In this document: positions 36,881 to 45,251 of the stretch, one piece after another | Layout: every line of letters begins with the position of its first letter | Position numbering within the stretch: position 1 is the stretch's first letter | Source: Orlajensenia sp037404875 | GTDB taxonomy: Bacteria > Actinomycetota > Actinomycetes > Actinomycetales > Microbacteriaceae | Direction of reading: 5' to 3' | Assembly: GCF_037404875.1 (NCBI RefSeq) | Contig: NZ_JBBELO010000017.1 | Span: 62,001-126,000 of the forward strand | DNA: 64,000 nt | Program-made: the position numbers and the translations under genes | Notes under the pieces: model-generated | Seen by the model: the letters and a program-made list of their open reading frames with translations, nothing else | Told to the model about the DNA's origin: nothing | Databases searched by the model: none

Positions 36881-36924
36881 TTCTCTGCCTGTGGGCGCTT
36901 CGTCGGGCGCGGCTCAGCGGCGGA

Positions 36925-38256
36925 TCAACCCGGCCGACCTACGTAGCCGGCGACGTCGCCCGCGCCCCAGATGTAGTACTCGCGCACGTTCTTGCCGTAG
37001 TCGGGCGCCTCGAGGATGCGGTTGTTCCCCAGGTAGATCGCCACGTGGTAGTAGTCTCCGCCGCTTCCCCAGAAGATGAGGTCGCCGCGCTGGCGCTGCG
37101 AGTAGGGCACGAGGCGGCCGCGAGAGCGCATGGTGTTGTACTGGTCGGTCGCAGAATGCGTGCCGATGTAGACGCCGGCGTACGCGTACGAGGACTTCGT
37201 GAGCCCGGAGCAGTCCCACGTGTTTCGGCTGTCGCCGGGCGAGCTGTACGGCTTGCCCAGCTGGGCCGAGGCGAACGAGATGGCCGTCTCGACGACGTTC
37301 CCGTTGGAGGCCGGTGGCGGGGGCGGGGGCGGCGCTGACGCCGATCCGCCGCTCGAGGCGCCCGAGCCACCCGAACCACCACCGCCGTGGTTCTGGTTGG
37401 CAGCGGCTGCGGCAGCGGCGTCGGCCGCCGCCTTCGCGGCAGCCGCCTCGGCCGCGGCCTTAGCAGCGGCAGCCGCAGCAGCGGCCCGTGCTGCCTCCTC
37501 GGCGGCGATACCCTGGGCGCGCTCGCGCTCGAGGTCGGCGGTGGTGTCCTTCAGGCTCGCGAGCTGAGCGAACAGCTCATCGCTCTTGGCCTGCTGGTTC
37601 GCGACGGCCGTCTGCGCGGCGTTCGCTGCCGCATCCGCCGCCTCGGAGGCCTGCTTCGCCGCTGCGGCGAGCTTCTCGCGCTCCTTGGCCGCGGCATCCG
37701 CCTGCTCCGCGAGCGACGACGCGGTGTTGCGGTCCTGCAGCGCATCGCGATAGATCTGCTGGGACTGCTCGCTGAGCTTGGAGACCGCGCCGAGGCGGTG
37801 CAGCAGGTCGCTCGCCTCGTCGCCGTTCAGGAACAGGTCGACCGAGAACTCCTTGCCGCCCTGCCGCGCCAGGTGGGCAGCGAGCAGCCCGGCGCGCATC
37901 TTCGAGGTCTTCGCCTTCTCGGCCGCGGCATCCGCCTGCGTACGGATGCTGGCCTCGCGCTCGGTGGCGGCGGTCAGGGCGTCCTGCGCCTGCCGTACCT
38001 TCTCGGCCGCAATCATCGACTGGCGCGATGCCTCGTCGGCAACAGCCTGCAGGTTGGTGATGAGCGCGGTGACGTTGTCGATCTCGGTCTTCTTCGAGGC
38101 CTCGTTCTTCTTCGCGTTCTGGATGTCATCCCACGACGGGTAGCCGGGGTCGGCCAACGCCGGCGCCACGATGCCGATGGAGGCGGTCACCGCTCCCGCC
38201 GCGGCGACGGCCGACAGCAGCACGACGGGCTTGGGCCGGCGACGACGCTCAGCCAA
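36925..38256 (-). CDS. Secreted coiled-coil NlpC/P60 peptidoglycan hydrolase
   Basis: 443 residues from TTG 38256, preceded by GGAG at 6 nt and overlapping the TGA of the upstream M23 gene by 8 bp; no other start removes the overlap while keeping the signal peptide. Signal peptide with AlaxAla cleavage near residue 36, then a PSWDDIQNAKKNE segment, a long coiled coil, an Ala-rich linker and a Gly/Ser/Pro hinge. The C-terminal NlpC/P60 domain has catalytic Cys in NTWDCSGLTKSSY, His in YYHVAIYLG and a final polar residue region NRILEAP. It should cut cell-wall stem peptides during division. Paralogue of the neighbouring M23 protein in its N-terminal half. Confidence 0.9.
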   Translation of the reverse strand: MAERRRRPKPVVLLSAVAAAGAVTASIGIVAPALADPGYPSWDDIQNAKKNEASKKTEIDNVTALITNLQAVADEASRQSMIAAEKVRQAQDALTAATEREASIRTQADAAAEKAKTSKMRAGLLAAHLARQGGKEFSVDLFLNGDEASDLLHRLGAVSKLSEQSQQIYRDALQDRNTASSLAEQADAAAKEREKLAAAAKQASEAADAAANAAQTAVANQQAKSDELFAQLASLKDTTADLERERAQGIAAEEAARAAAAAAAAKAAAEAAAAKAAADAAAAAAANQNHGGGGSGGSGASSGGSASAPPPPPPPASNGNVVETAISFASAQLGKPYSSPGDSRNTWDCSGLTKSSYAYAGVYIGTHSATDQYNTMRSRGRLVPYSQRQRGDLIFWGSGGDYYHVAIYLGNNRILEAPDYGKNVREYYIWGAGDVAGYVGRPG

Positions 38257-39601
38257 GAGGGGCTCCGACGTTCGCCATGAACGTGAACGGGTTGATGCGC
38301 GTGCCGTTCTGGAACACCTCGAAGTGCAGGTGGCATCCGGTGGCCGCACCCGTCATGCCCACGGAGGCGATGTTCTGGCCGACGTCGACGTGCTGCCCAA
38401 CGCGCACGAAGATGCCGCCGTCGCGAATGTGCGCGTAGCCGGTGCGGATGCCGCCGCCGTGATCCACCTGCACCCAGTTGCCATAGGTGCCGTTGCGGCC
38501 GGCGTAGACGACCGTGCCTCCGTTGGCGGCGTAGATGGGAGCACCGCACCCGGCGCCGATGTCGGCGCCGTAATGGAAGTTGCCGCTGCACGCCCCGCCG
38601 CTGCAGATGACCGGGCGCGGACCGTAGCCGTCGGTGATGCGGCCCCCGGCGGGCACCGCCCAACCCTGGTCGCTGATCCAGCCGCCCGAGAGCCCGGCGC
38701 CGGGTCCCCCGCCGGATGCCGCAGCCGCTGCTGCGGCGCGGGCCGCCGCCTCGGCAGCCAGACGGGCACGTTCCTCGACGCCCTTCTGGTAGTCGACGGC
38801 GACCTGCGCCTGGGTGTCCTGCATGAACTTGAGCTGCTGGTCGAGCACGATGCTCTGGGCCTGCGATTCGGCGAGCGCCTGCTCGGCCGCCTTCTGCGCG
38901 GCGACCGCCGCATCCAGAGCCTGCTCCGCGGCGATGCGCAGCTTCTCGCGCTCGTCCTGGGCGATCTTGGCCTGCTTGCCGAGCAGGGATGCGGTGTTCG
39001 CCGCGGCATTGGCGGCAGCGTAGACGTCGCTGTTGCGCTGCACGAGCTTGCTCATGCTGCCGAGCTTGGAGAGCAGCTTGTCGGTGCCCTTGGCGCCGGA
39101 CTTGGCGTCGAAGACGAGGTTCGCCGAGAGGTCGGTGCCGCCAGTGCGATAGAGCTGGGCGGCGAGCTGGCCCGCCTGCTTGGCCGCGGCATCCGCCTTG
39201 GCCTTGCTCTCATCGGCCTGGGCCTGGATGGCGTCGGCGCGGCGCACGGCGTCGTCGTAGCGGTCCTGCGCCTCCTGCAGTTCATTCGCGCGCTTGACCG
39301 ACTCCGCCTGGGTCGCGACCACGTTGTCTTGCAGCTGGGCGATGAGCGCGCGGATGTTGGCCACGGCATCCGCTGCGGCCGCGGTGTTGGCCTTGGCCTT
39401 CTGCAGGTCGTCCCAGCTGGGATAGTCGGTGGCCGCGGCCGGGCTCGCGACGAACGCGCTGAGGACGAGGGCGAACGCGGCGGCGAGCGCTCCGAGGCGC
39501 AGCCGTCGACGGCTCCGCCGGGCGGTGCGGAAGCGGTGCTCGAGGCCGGCTTCGCTGCGTTTCATGTGGTTCCCCATCTCGATCATCGGGGCGATGATCA
39601 C
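38249..39601 (-). CDS. Secreted coiled-coil M23 (LytM) metalloendopeptidase
   Basis: 450 residues from GTG 39601, which has AAAGGAG 8 nt upstream; an in-frame GTG at 39610 sits directly on the Shine-Dalgarno and several ATGs lie downstream. A basic n-region and hydrophobic segment (about 35-57) form the signal. The mature start PSWDDLQKAKAN matches the NlpC neighbour, followed by a long coiled coil. The C-terminal M23 domain has HYGADIG and HLHFEVFQNG zinc ligands, so it appears catalytically competent. Likely acts on peptidoglycan cross-links during cell separation. Confidence 0.9.
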   Translation of the reverse strand: MIIAPMIEMGNHMKRSEAGLEHRFRTARRSRRRLRLGALAAAFALVLSAFVASPAAATDYPSWDDLQKAKANTAAAADAVANIRALIAQLQDNVVATQAESVKRANELQEAQDRYDDAVRRADAIQAQADESKAKADAAAKQAGQLAAQLYRTGGTDLSANLVFDAKSGAKGTDKLLSKLGSMSKLVQRNSDVYAAANAAANTASLLGKQAKIAQDEREKLRIAAEQALDAAVAAQKAAEQALAESQAQSIVLDQQLKFMQDTQAQVAVDYQKGVEERARLAAEAAARAAAAAAASGGGPGAGLSGGWISDQGWAVPAGGRITDGYGPRPVICSGGACSGNFHYGADIGAGCGAPIYAANGGTVVYAGRNGTYGNWVQVDHGGGIRTGYAHIRDGGIFVRVGQHVDVGQNIASVGMTGAATGCHLHFEVFQNGTRINPFTFMANVGAPLG

Positions 39602-39766
39602 TCTGGTCACTCCTTTAACAGTAACAACAGCGGCACGGTGCCGTTGAGCACCGAGCGGGCCTCCGCCGTGGCGAGGTTATCCCCGCGGCGGCGGACGCTT
39701 CGGAACATCCGGCGCAAGTCGCGGAATCGGCGCGGATGGGGGGCGCGCCCGGGCGCCGGGGCCGTT

Positions 39767-39796
39767 TTGCCAATCCCGGGCGATCATGCGTATGCT
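39767..39796 (+). promoter_or_regulatory. Promoter of the tRNA array
   Basis: TTGCCA (39767-39772) and TATGCT (39791-39796) are separated by 18 bp and lie 34 bp before tRNA-Glu. This is the best matched -35/-10 pair in the window and probably serves all three tRNAs. Confidence 0.55.
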
Positions 39797-39830
39797 TATG
39801 CGTCGGTGGTCATCGCCTGGTGGCCGATCC

Positions 39831-39903
39831 GGCCCCATCGTTTAGTGGCCTAGGACGCCGCCCTTTCACGGCGGTAGCACGGGTTCGAATCCCGTTGGGG
39901 TCA
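39831..39903 (+). tRNA. tRNA-Glu (TTC)
   Basis: 73 nt. A seven-pair acceptor stem (GGCCCCA with TGGGGTC), anticodon stem CCGCC/GGCGG with loop CTTTCAC giving anticodon TTC, and a normal T-arm (GTTCGAAT). The discriminator is A and CCA is not encoded. First of three tRNAs in the array. Confidence 0.95.
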
Positions 39904-39947
39904 CCGGAAAATTGAATACAGAATTGACCAGTACAATGGTTGAGTAT

Positions 39948-40021
39948 GGCCCTGTAGCGCAGTTGGTTAGCGTGCCGCCCTGTCACGGCGGAGGTCGCGG
40001 GTTCAAGTCCCGTCAGGGTCG
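39948..40021 (+). tRNA. tRNA-Asp (GTC)
   Basis: 74 nt. Acceptor stem GGCCCTG with CAGGGTC, anticodon stem CCGCC/GGCGG with loop CTGTCAC giving GTC, T-loop TTCAAGT, discriminator G. CCA is not encoded. Confidence 0.95.
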
Positions 40022-40087
40022 CTGAGGCGACAAGCCCTTTCGAAAGAAGGGGCTTTCCCTTTAAATGAGGCGTCACTGCGATGCTTC

Positions 40088-40163
40088 GGCTCTGTAGCTC
40101 AGTTGGTAGAGCGTTCGACTGAAAATCGAAAGGTCACCGGATCGATGCCGGTCGGAGCCACCA
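40088..40163 (+). tRNA. tRNA-Phe (GAA), integration target of the mobile element
   Basis: 76 nt including CCA. Acceptor GGCTCTG with CGGAGCC; anticodon stem TTCGA/TCGAA with loop CTGAAAA giving GAA. The last 44 nt, from the anticodon loop to the first C of CCA, are repeated exactly at 53138-53181, so the 3' half is supplied by the integrated element. Unlike its two neighbours it encodes CCA. Confidence 0.96.
40118..40161. repeat. Left attachment site (att) inside tRNA-Phe
   Basis: 44-bp sequence starting ACTGAAAATCGAAAGG and ending GTCGGAGCCAC, identical to 53138-53181 in the same orientation. It begins in the anticodon loop. It marks the left boundary of the integrated element, next to the integrase gene. 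Confidence 0.93.
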
Positions 40164-40165
40164 TT

Positions 40166-40194
40166 GAAACCCCCCGGTAACCGGGGGTTTTCTT
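40166..40194 (+). terminator. Rho-independent terminator after tRNA-Phe
   Basis: CCCCCGG-TAA-CCGGGGG stem with flanking A-tract and TTTTCTT. It is element-borne; a similar terminator follows the displaced tRNA end at the right boundary. Confidence 0.9.
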
Positions 40195-40197
40195 GTG

Positions 40198-41427
40198 TCA
40201 GCGGGCGATTTCGCCGGGCCGCTCGCGGGGCCGTGCCATTAATGTGCCATTAAGGTCGGCGGGGGCCCGCCGTCTGGTTCGTTTCGGTGGTTCGGCGCCC
40301 GCACTCTTGAGCGCGTCGTTCAGGGCTGCACCGGCACGGAGTGCGAAGCCTTCGCGGGCTCGCGAGTAGCGCTCGGTGACCTGCAGACTCGAGTGCCCGA
40401 GGGTCGCCTGCACGTCAGGAGCGCTGGCGCCGGCGTCGAAGAGGATGGTCGCGAAGGTGTGCCGGAGGTCGTGGATGCGCAGGTCGGGTCGGCCGATCGC
40501 CTCGCGAAGGGTCTCCCAGTCGGCGCCGCGGCGCGCGTTGTGGTTGGTGAGCCGGCCGCCGTCGGGTCCGGCGAAGAGCAGGTCGCTCGATTGCTTGCCT
40601 CGGGCGGCGGCTTCGGCGTACGGACGGAGCGCGTCGATCAGCGGGACGTCGCGGGACTTGTGGCTCTTCGGCGACTGCTCGATCAGCTCGCCGCGCTGGC
40701 CTGGGCTCAGCGATCGGCTGACGCGGATGATGCCGCGCTCGAAGTCGACGTCGCCGACGCGCAGCGCGGTCGCCTCCCCGGCCCGCATGCCGGTGTAGAC
40801 GAGCGCCGCGAGGTAGCCGCGGTAGGCGCCCTCGGGAACGAGGTCGAGCAGCGTCTGGATCTGATCGAGCGTGAGCGCGCGGGAGACCGGCGAGATGGAT
40901 TCGCGCATGCTCGGACGCTTGACCTCGCGTGCCGGGTTGTAGTCAATGAAGCGCGACCGGCGCGCGCCGTCGAGCAGGCGTGAGAGCACCGCGAGCGCAT
41001 CGTTCTTGGCGGATGCTCCGCCGGACCACGCGACCATCGCCGACTCGATCATCGGCGAGGTGATGTCTTCAAGCCGGTGTCGGCCCAGGCTCGGCTTCAC
41101 CCGCAGCCTCCAGGCCACGCCGTAGCTGCGTCCGGTGGCCGGACGAACGGATGATGCGATGGCCGGCCAGTACTTCTCATGCCACTGCTCGAGCGTCATC
41201 GACCCATTCGGATTGCGACCGGCGACCGCCTTCGCCAGCTCGCGCTTGGCCTCGGCGAGCGTCAGGAACGTGCGGGATCGCTCGGCCGCTCCCCCGTCGA
41301 CGCTCGGACCGACAACACGGATCTGGTACCGCTGCCGGTCGGCGCGCCACCGGATGCCCTCAGGGAGCGGGCGGCCCGTGCGCGGATCGACGCGGGTCGG
41401 GGTATCGCGGGTCGGCCGCCCGGCCAT
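40198..41427 (-). CDS. Tyrosine recombinase (integrase)
   Basis: 409 residues from ATG 41427, which touches the stop of the upstream HTH gene (TGATG). The N-terminal arm-binding region and SAM-like core-binding domain (about 78-165) precede the catalytic domain. Catalytic residues are Arg215 (TGMRAGEA), a Lys in SPKSHKSRDVPL, His319 and Arg322 (HDLRH), His345 (LGHSS) and Tyr354 (ERYS). It should integrate and excise the element at tRNA-Phe. Its 3' end contains one of the two arm-type repeat blocks. The frame continues upstream to 41724 without a better start. Confidence 0.95.
   Translation of the reverse strand: MAGRPTRDTPTRVDPRTGRPLPEGIRWRADRQRYQIRVVGPSVDGGAAERSRTFLTLAEAKRELAKAVAGRNPNGSMTLEQWHEKYWPAIASSVRPATGRSYGVAWRLRVKPSLGRHRLEDITSPMIESAMVAWSGGASAKNDALAVLSRLLDGARRSRFIDYNPAREVKRPSMRESISPVSRALTLDQIQTLLDLVPEGAYRGYLAALVYTGMRAGEATALRVGDVDFERGIIRVSRSLSPGQRGELIEQSPKSHKSRDVPLIDALRPYAEAAARGKQSSDLLFAGPDGGRLTNHNARRGADWETLREAIGRPDLRIHDLRHTFATILFDAGASAPDVQATLGHSSLQVTERYSRAREGFALRAGAALNDALKSAGAEPPKRTRRRAPADLNGTLMARPRERPGEIAR
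40233..40253. repeat. Arm-type repeat, left end of element
   Basis: Two tandem copies of GTGCCATTAA with 11-bp period, 72 bp inside the left att site and within the integrase 3' coding end. An identical 21-bp block in the same orientation is at 53017-53037. Tandem short repeats on both sides of attP are expected of integrase arm sites. Confidence 0.6.
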
Positions 41428-41624
41428 CAGTGCTCCGTGCCGCCCCGGGCGAGCAGCTCGTCGATCGTGTCGGCGCTCCAGAGCAGGTGCTTGCCCATGC
41501 GCGCGTCGGGCTCCGGGATCAGTCCGTCGTGACGCAGCTTGTCGAAGCTCGAGACCGGGATGCGACATCGCTCCGCCGCCTCGACTCGGCTCAGGTACTC
41601 GACCCTCCATGCAGTGTCGACCAT
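41427..41624 (-). CDS. Small MerR/AlpA-type HTH protein (excisionase candidate)
   Basis: 65 residues from ATG 41624, supported by AAGGGGAG upstream. The sequence EYLSRVEAAERCRIPVSSFD begins a winged-helix/excisionase fold, followed by KLRHDGLIPEPD and a C-terminal DTIDELLA helix. Such proteins bind att DNA as directionality factors or bind operators. It is directly upstream of the integrase and divergent from the 229-aa gene. Confidence 0.8.
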   Translation of the reverse strand: MVDTAWRVEYLSRVEAAERCRIPVSSFDKLRHDGLIPEPDARMGKHLLWSADTIDELLARGGTEH

Positions 41625-41691
41625 GACGCTCCCCTTCGGCTGTTGCACCGCCGTGTTGGCATCTCGTACATGCGAGCGCAAGCGCGGCTAT

Positions 41692-41743
41692 TTGCAAGTA
41701 CCTGAGAATATCATCGGTGCGCATATTGTGGCAAGTACCTGAG
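41692..41743. promoter_or_regulatory. Two direct operator-like repeats between divergent element genes
   Basis: TTGCAAGTACCTGAG starts at 41692 and TGGCAAGTACCTGAG ends at 41743, sharing GCAAGTACCTGAG with a 37-bp period. The second copy overlaps the -35 region of the 229-aa gene. A one-mismatch copy (TTGCAAGAACCTGA) lies at 47610-47623 just downstream of the relaxase -10 box. Confidence 0.6.
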
Positions 41744-41752
41744 TTCGCTGGT

Positions 41753-41758
41753 TAGACT
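41753..41758 (+). promoter_or_regulatory. -10 box for a leaderless transcript of the 229-aa gene
   Basis: TAGACT ends 6 nt before ATG 41765, without a ribosome-binding site. The operator copy at 41729-41743 lies about 22-36 bp before the predicted transcription start, a position where binding would repress. Confidence 0.55.
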
Positions 41759-41764
41759 CGACGC

Positions 41765-42454
41765 ATGCCCGCTTCGACGCCTCGCCCTGGTGACCAGTCC
41801 CACGACGGCCTGCTCGTCGCCGACGACCTGCCCGAGGGCTGGTACCTGCCCAGCCGGTTCCCCGGCGAGCGCGACGACGACGCGAGCGAGCAGATCGATG
41901 CGGTGCTCGGATACGACGACCAGGGCGCGCCGGCGGACTCCGACCAGAACGAGACCACCGGCGGTCGCTGGCGCTACCTCGAGCACGAGGCAACGCACAC
42001 CCGCGTGATGATCCGCCTGCAGCGGCAGCTCTTCGCTGTACCGGAAGAGGTGCGCATCACGGGCGTGATCTACCTGCCGTGGCGCCCTGGCGACCCGATC
42101 ACGAGCCAGCTCCTCCGCGAGCTGCCCACCGCCCGCATCGAGGCGGCGATCAACAAGCGGCTGTTCGCAATGAAGCGCACCGAGACGATCACGGGCGGCA
42201 AGATCGTGCTGCCCTCGGGGCGGAAGGTCAGCGAGCGCGATCTGCTCAAGCCGCTGGGCGACCCGAAGAAGGTGCCAGACTTCTACGAGCTGGTCGCGCT
42301 GCAGCACGGCCGACTGACGCAACAGGGCGATCCGAACCCGAGCGCGACGATGGCGCAGATCAATGGCGTCGCCTTGTCTACCGCGCAGGGCTGGGTCACG
42401 AAAGCGCGCGAGCGCGGGCTCCTGCCGCCCGGTCGCCGCGGGCGGGCGGGATAG
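41765..42454 (+). CDS. Element-encoded protein with C-terminal HTH-like segment (unknown)
   Basis: 229 residues. I do not recognise a named family. The middle part (about 80-160) is a compact alpha/beta region (RLQRQLFAVPEEVRITGVIYL, ARIEAAINKRLFAMKR). The C-terminal segment TMAQINGVALSTAQGWVTKA, followed by RERGLLPP, looks like a helix-turn-helix of the kind that ends many actinobacterial phage and plasmid regulators. Leaderless, behind two operator-like repeats and divergent from the excisionase/integrase pair, so a transcriptional regulator of the element is plausible but unproven. Confidence 0.65.
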   Translation: MPASTPRPGDQSHDGLLVADDLPEGWYLPSRFPGERDDDASEQIDAVLGYDDQGAPADSDQNETTGGRWRYLEHEATHTRVMIRLQRQLFAVPEEVRITGVIYLPWRPGDPITSQLLRELPTARIEAAINKRLFAMKRTETITGGKIVLPSGRKVSERDLLKPLGDPKKVPDFYELVALQHGRLTQQGDPNPSATMAQINGVALSTAQGWVTKARERGLLPPGRRGRAG

Positions 42455-42926
42455 CTCCACGACGCAATCGGAGGCCAGCACATTCTGCGGCAGCTCAGAA
42501 AGGAGGCAACCCGGATCGGGCGCCTGGAGATGCACCCGATCGACCGCAAAGGCGTGGCCAACCGTTTCAGTAGCGCTCCTCCAGGGCCACCTTCGCCGGG
42601 CGAGGTAAACAAAACGACCCCTCGCACAACCGAGGTGGGTGCGGTCGAAGTCGGCCGACCGGCGGCTATGGACCGGCTTTCGGACGGTCGCCGACGGGTG
42701 TGCGGCGATGACGCGGGGACTGACGATCCCGCGATGCGGGTGGCGAAGCGATCGCGTCGATGGGGCCTATGTCCGCGAAAACCGCTTATCCTCACGGCCG
42801 CATGGATGCCGCCGATGGGGATACTCGTCCGGGGCGGAGCCGTGGACCGTGCGCCCAGGCAGCCCACTTGCCACACTTGCGGCCCTCAGCGGGAGCGCCA
42901 CGACTCGGATCAAGCAGGTCTGCGCT
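42455..42926. other. 472-bp stretch without a convincing gene
   Basis: Frames here (for example 42530-42985 plus) have no good start context, overlap the protease 3' end antisense and encode Arg/Pro-rich shadow-like peptides. A small A-rich patch (AAACAAAACGACC near 42606) is the only compositional feature. I see no RNA gene or clear repeat; it may be decayed DNA. Confidence 0.5.
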
Positions 42927-45251
42927 TCACTCCGCCTGAAGACGAATACGGCCGGACGGAACCATCACCCTGCTCTCGTAACTGAGCCGCTGCACAGCCT
43001 CCACTCCGTTTCGATAAACCGGCATTCCGTCCTCAAGACCGCGAAAAGTGAGGATGGCGTAGACCAACTGCTCCCGCCCGATCTCATTAGACACTCTCTC
43101 CGTGAGCGACAACCGAAGCGCCCAGTCGCCGCCGGCTTTTCCGCGTGGATACCGATGCCGGTAAGTCTTAATCGGCGCCCACTTACCTTCGGCGATCTGA
43201 CTTGCTTCCCAAAGCTCTGAGTTCGGTCGTTCGCCCGGGGTGATCGACTTGAACTCGAGAGTTCCCTTCGGCGACATCATCATCGAACCGAAGCCGCCAT
43301 CGACCTCGTAGCGCACTGCCTCGGCTCCGAACGCGGGGTCGATCGGCGGTGAATACGCAATCGTAAGGAAGACCTCGCCGCGGAACTTGTTGCCGTCAGT
43401 GATTAGGCAATCCGGCACGGGGAAGGGAGCCTTCAGCCAAGTGCTACCGGGAGTGAGCACCACTTCGTGAACCGTTGTGAACGACCCAGCCCCGTTTCCG
43501 AGCACCTCAGCCGACTCAGGCGGTACGCCCCACCCGTAGTAATCCCTGTACTCGGCCTCCGTTGACGTATCCGCCAGCGCCGCCGAATGCACGAGCAGGC
43601 CCTTGACTAGCTCTGGCGTGACCTGCTGCACCGCGCCGCTCTGTTCGAGGATCTGCCAGGTATTCGCAGCGATGGAACTCACCTGTGGCGCCGCGAAGGA
43701 TGTTCCCACCGATTCAGCCAGCTCACCAGAAGGCACAAGGGACCGAACCCCGAACCCGTCAAGCTCGCCTGTAGCCGAAACATCACCAGCCCAGTGACAG
43801 AGCTCCGGCTTGATGTGGGCCGCGAAGTTGGGGCCGCGCTGCGTGTAGGAAGCGGGGGCGCCCGCGCTGACCCGGCCGCCTCTATGGGCCCGCGCCCCGA
43901 CGGTGAGCGCCCGAACTGCTTCCGCCGGGCTGCTGATGCGATCTTCAAGCGCGCTCCCCGCCGCCGGTGGCCAACCCCGCTCAGGACCATCCGTATAGTT
44001 CCCTGCCGCAATCACGAACAGCACGCCCTGCTCCGCAGAGATCGCATCGAGCTCCTGAGCAAACGTTCCGTACTCCGGAGTTCCGACGCGACGACTCCCG
44101 AAGGAGCAATTCCAGACCTTCACGTGCCCCATGCGCGGGTCAGTGACGACCTCCACCACGCGCTCATGGAGGAAGGCCTCAGATATTCCACCGCCAGGCA
44201 TCACTTGTGCATCAACGATCGCCGCTGTGTCGTCGGGAAATGAGCCATCGCCGTCATTGAGTCCGCGCGAATCAACCACGAGGCCCGCGGCGAATGTACC
44301 GTGTCCGGGGTCCCGCTCAGCACCGACGACGTAAGTAACGCGATCGGCTACCCAAGGGTCCAGGTGCCCAGCGCTCACCCCGGTGTCGAGAACCCCAACC
44401 ACTGGCACATCTGTGCTTCTCTCGCGCATCTCGGTCGACGCAAAGGGGCGCACAGGTGAGTAAAACTCGGGCTGGCTGTCGAGCCCGGTGGTGAACTCAT
44501 CAGCGATGCCGATTTTCCTGACACCCGGGATAGAGATCAGCGCCTGGACGGTCGTCAGCTCCGTAGGCATCGCGTAGATAACCGGACGACTCGTAGCGAC
44601 CATCGCGGAATAGAGCTCGACATTGGCGTCGCGTACATACGACTGCGCGAGCTCCTTGACTGCCGGAACTATCGCCTGCAGTTGTCCCTCATGATCGGTC
44701 TCGATCATCGTCTCGGGCGAGAGGTGCATTTCCATCCACGGAAACAGCGTGATCTTCAAGTGTCGACCTGACGTTCGCGCCTGTTCAACGAGAGCTGCCG
44801 CAGCTTCCAAATCCTCGACGCCAAAGATGTCCGAGAGATCCCACGATTCAATCGCAGCCAGGGTAGATATCGCATAGCGATCTGCCTTTGAGGTCGCGCC
44901 CTCGACGGTCGACGCGAGGCTCCTCAGGTTGCTCCCGGTCGCGCCTACCACCAACTCGCCGATTCGGTCTACGGCTTCGACCGGGAGCGCGTGCGCGTTC
45001 AGCAGTGCATACGGACGGTTCGACTTTGCGAGGGCTCGTTCGTGCAACCTAATCTTGACCGGAAGTGGACGCTCGGGTGTCGCATTATGTGCGTCCGCGA
45101 CAGCCGCCAGACCATCAAGTCGCGAAGCGACCTCCTGGCGAAAGGCAGTGCCAATGTCAACGAGCGGTTCCGGCGAACTACCGCCACCCTGCTTAGGTCG
45201 TAGTTCCTGCCTCGTGTAGGGCAGCAGAAGGATCGGATTCAGCTCGGTCAT
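42927..45251 (-). CDS. Subtilisin-like serine protease, IetS-like (S8 family)
   Basis: 774 residues without signal peptide or membrane span, so cytoplasmic. An N-terminal helical region of about 280 residues precedes the S8 domain. The catalytic set is complete: Asp289 (GVLDTGVSAGH), His317 (DPGHGTFAAG), Asn418 (AAGN) and Ser518 (GTSFAAPQVS). About 200 further residues form a C-terminal beta-rich domain. GGGAGCC precedes ATG 45251. The gene overlaps the end of the AAA+ gene by 59 bp. An AAA+ ATPase of about 350-380 aa plus a cytoplasmic subtilase of about 750 aa is the architecture of IetAS, described for plasmid stability/incompatibility in Agrobacterium and later as anti-phage. Orthology is inferred from layout, not alignment. 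Confidence 0.8.
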   Translation of the reverse strand: MTELNPILLLPYTRQELRPKQGGGSSPEPLVDIGTAFRQEVASRLDGLAAVADAHNATPERPLPVKIRLHERALAKSNRPYALLNAHALPVEAVDRIGELVVGATGSNLRSLASTVEGATSKADRYAISTLAAIESWDLSDIFGVEDLEAAAALVEQARTSGRHLKITLFPWMEMHLSPETMIETDHEGQLQAIVPAVKELAQSYVRDANVELYSAMVATSRPVIYAMPTELTTVQALISIPGVRKIGIADEFTTGLDSQPEFYSPVRPFASTEMRERSTDVPVVGVLDTGVSAGHLDPWVADRVTYVVGAERDPGHGTFAAGLVVDSRGLNDGDGSFPDDTAAIVDAQVMPGGGISEAFLHERVVEVVTDPRMGHVKVWNCSFGSRRVGTPEYGTFAQELDAISAEQGVLFVIAAGNYTDGPERGWPPAAGSALEDRISSPAEAVRALTVGARAHRGGRVSAGAPASYTQRGPNFAAHIKPELCHWAGDVSATGELDGFGVRSLVPSGELAESVGTSFAAPQVSSIAANTWQILEQSGAVQQVTPELVKGLLVHSAALADTSTEAEYRDYYGWGVPPESAEVLGNGAGSFTTVHEVVLTPGSTWLKAPFPVPDCLITDGNKFRGEVFLTIAYSPPIDPAFGAEAVRYEVDGGFGSMMMSPKGTLEFKSITPGERPNSELWEASQIAEGKWAPIKTYRHRYPRGKAGGDWALRLSLTERVSNEIGREQLVYAILTFRGLEDGMPVYRNGVEAVQRLSYESRVMVPSGRIRLQAE

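Noticed and set aside
40060..40165. Second tRNA-Phe at the right end of the element (near 53138)
   Set aside because: Only the 3' 44 nt are duplicated; the 5' half is absent at 53138, so it is an att site and not a tRNA gene.
42530..42985. Plus-strand 151-codon frame downstream of the 229-aa element gene
   Set aside because: No domain, weak start context, antisense overlap with the protease 3' end, and Arg/Pro-rich composition.
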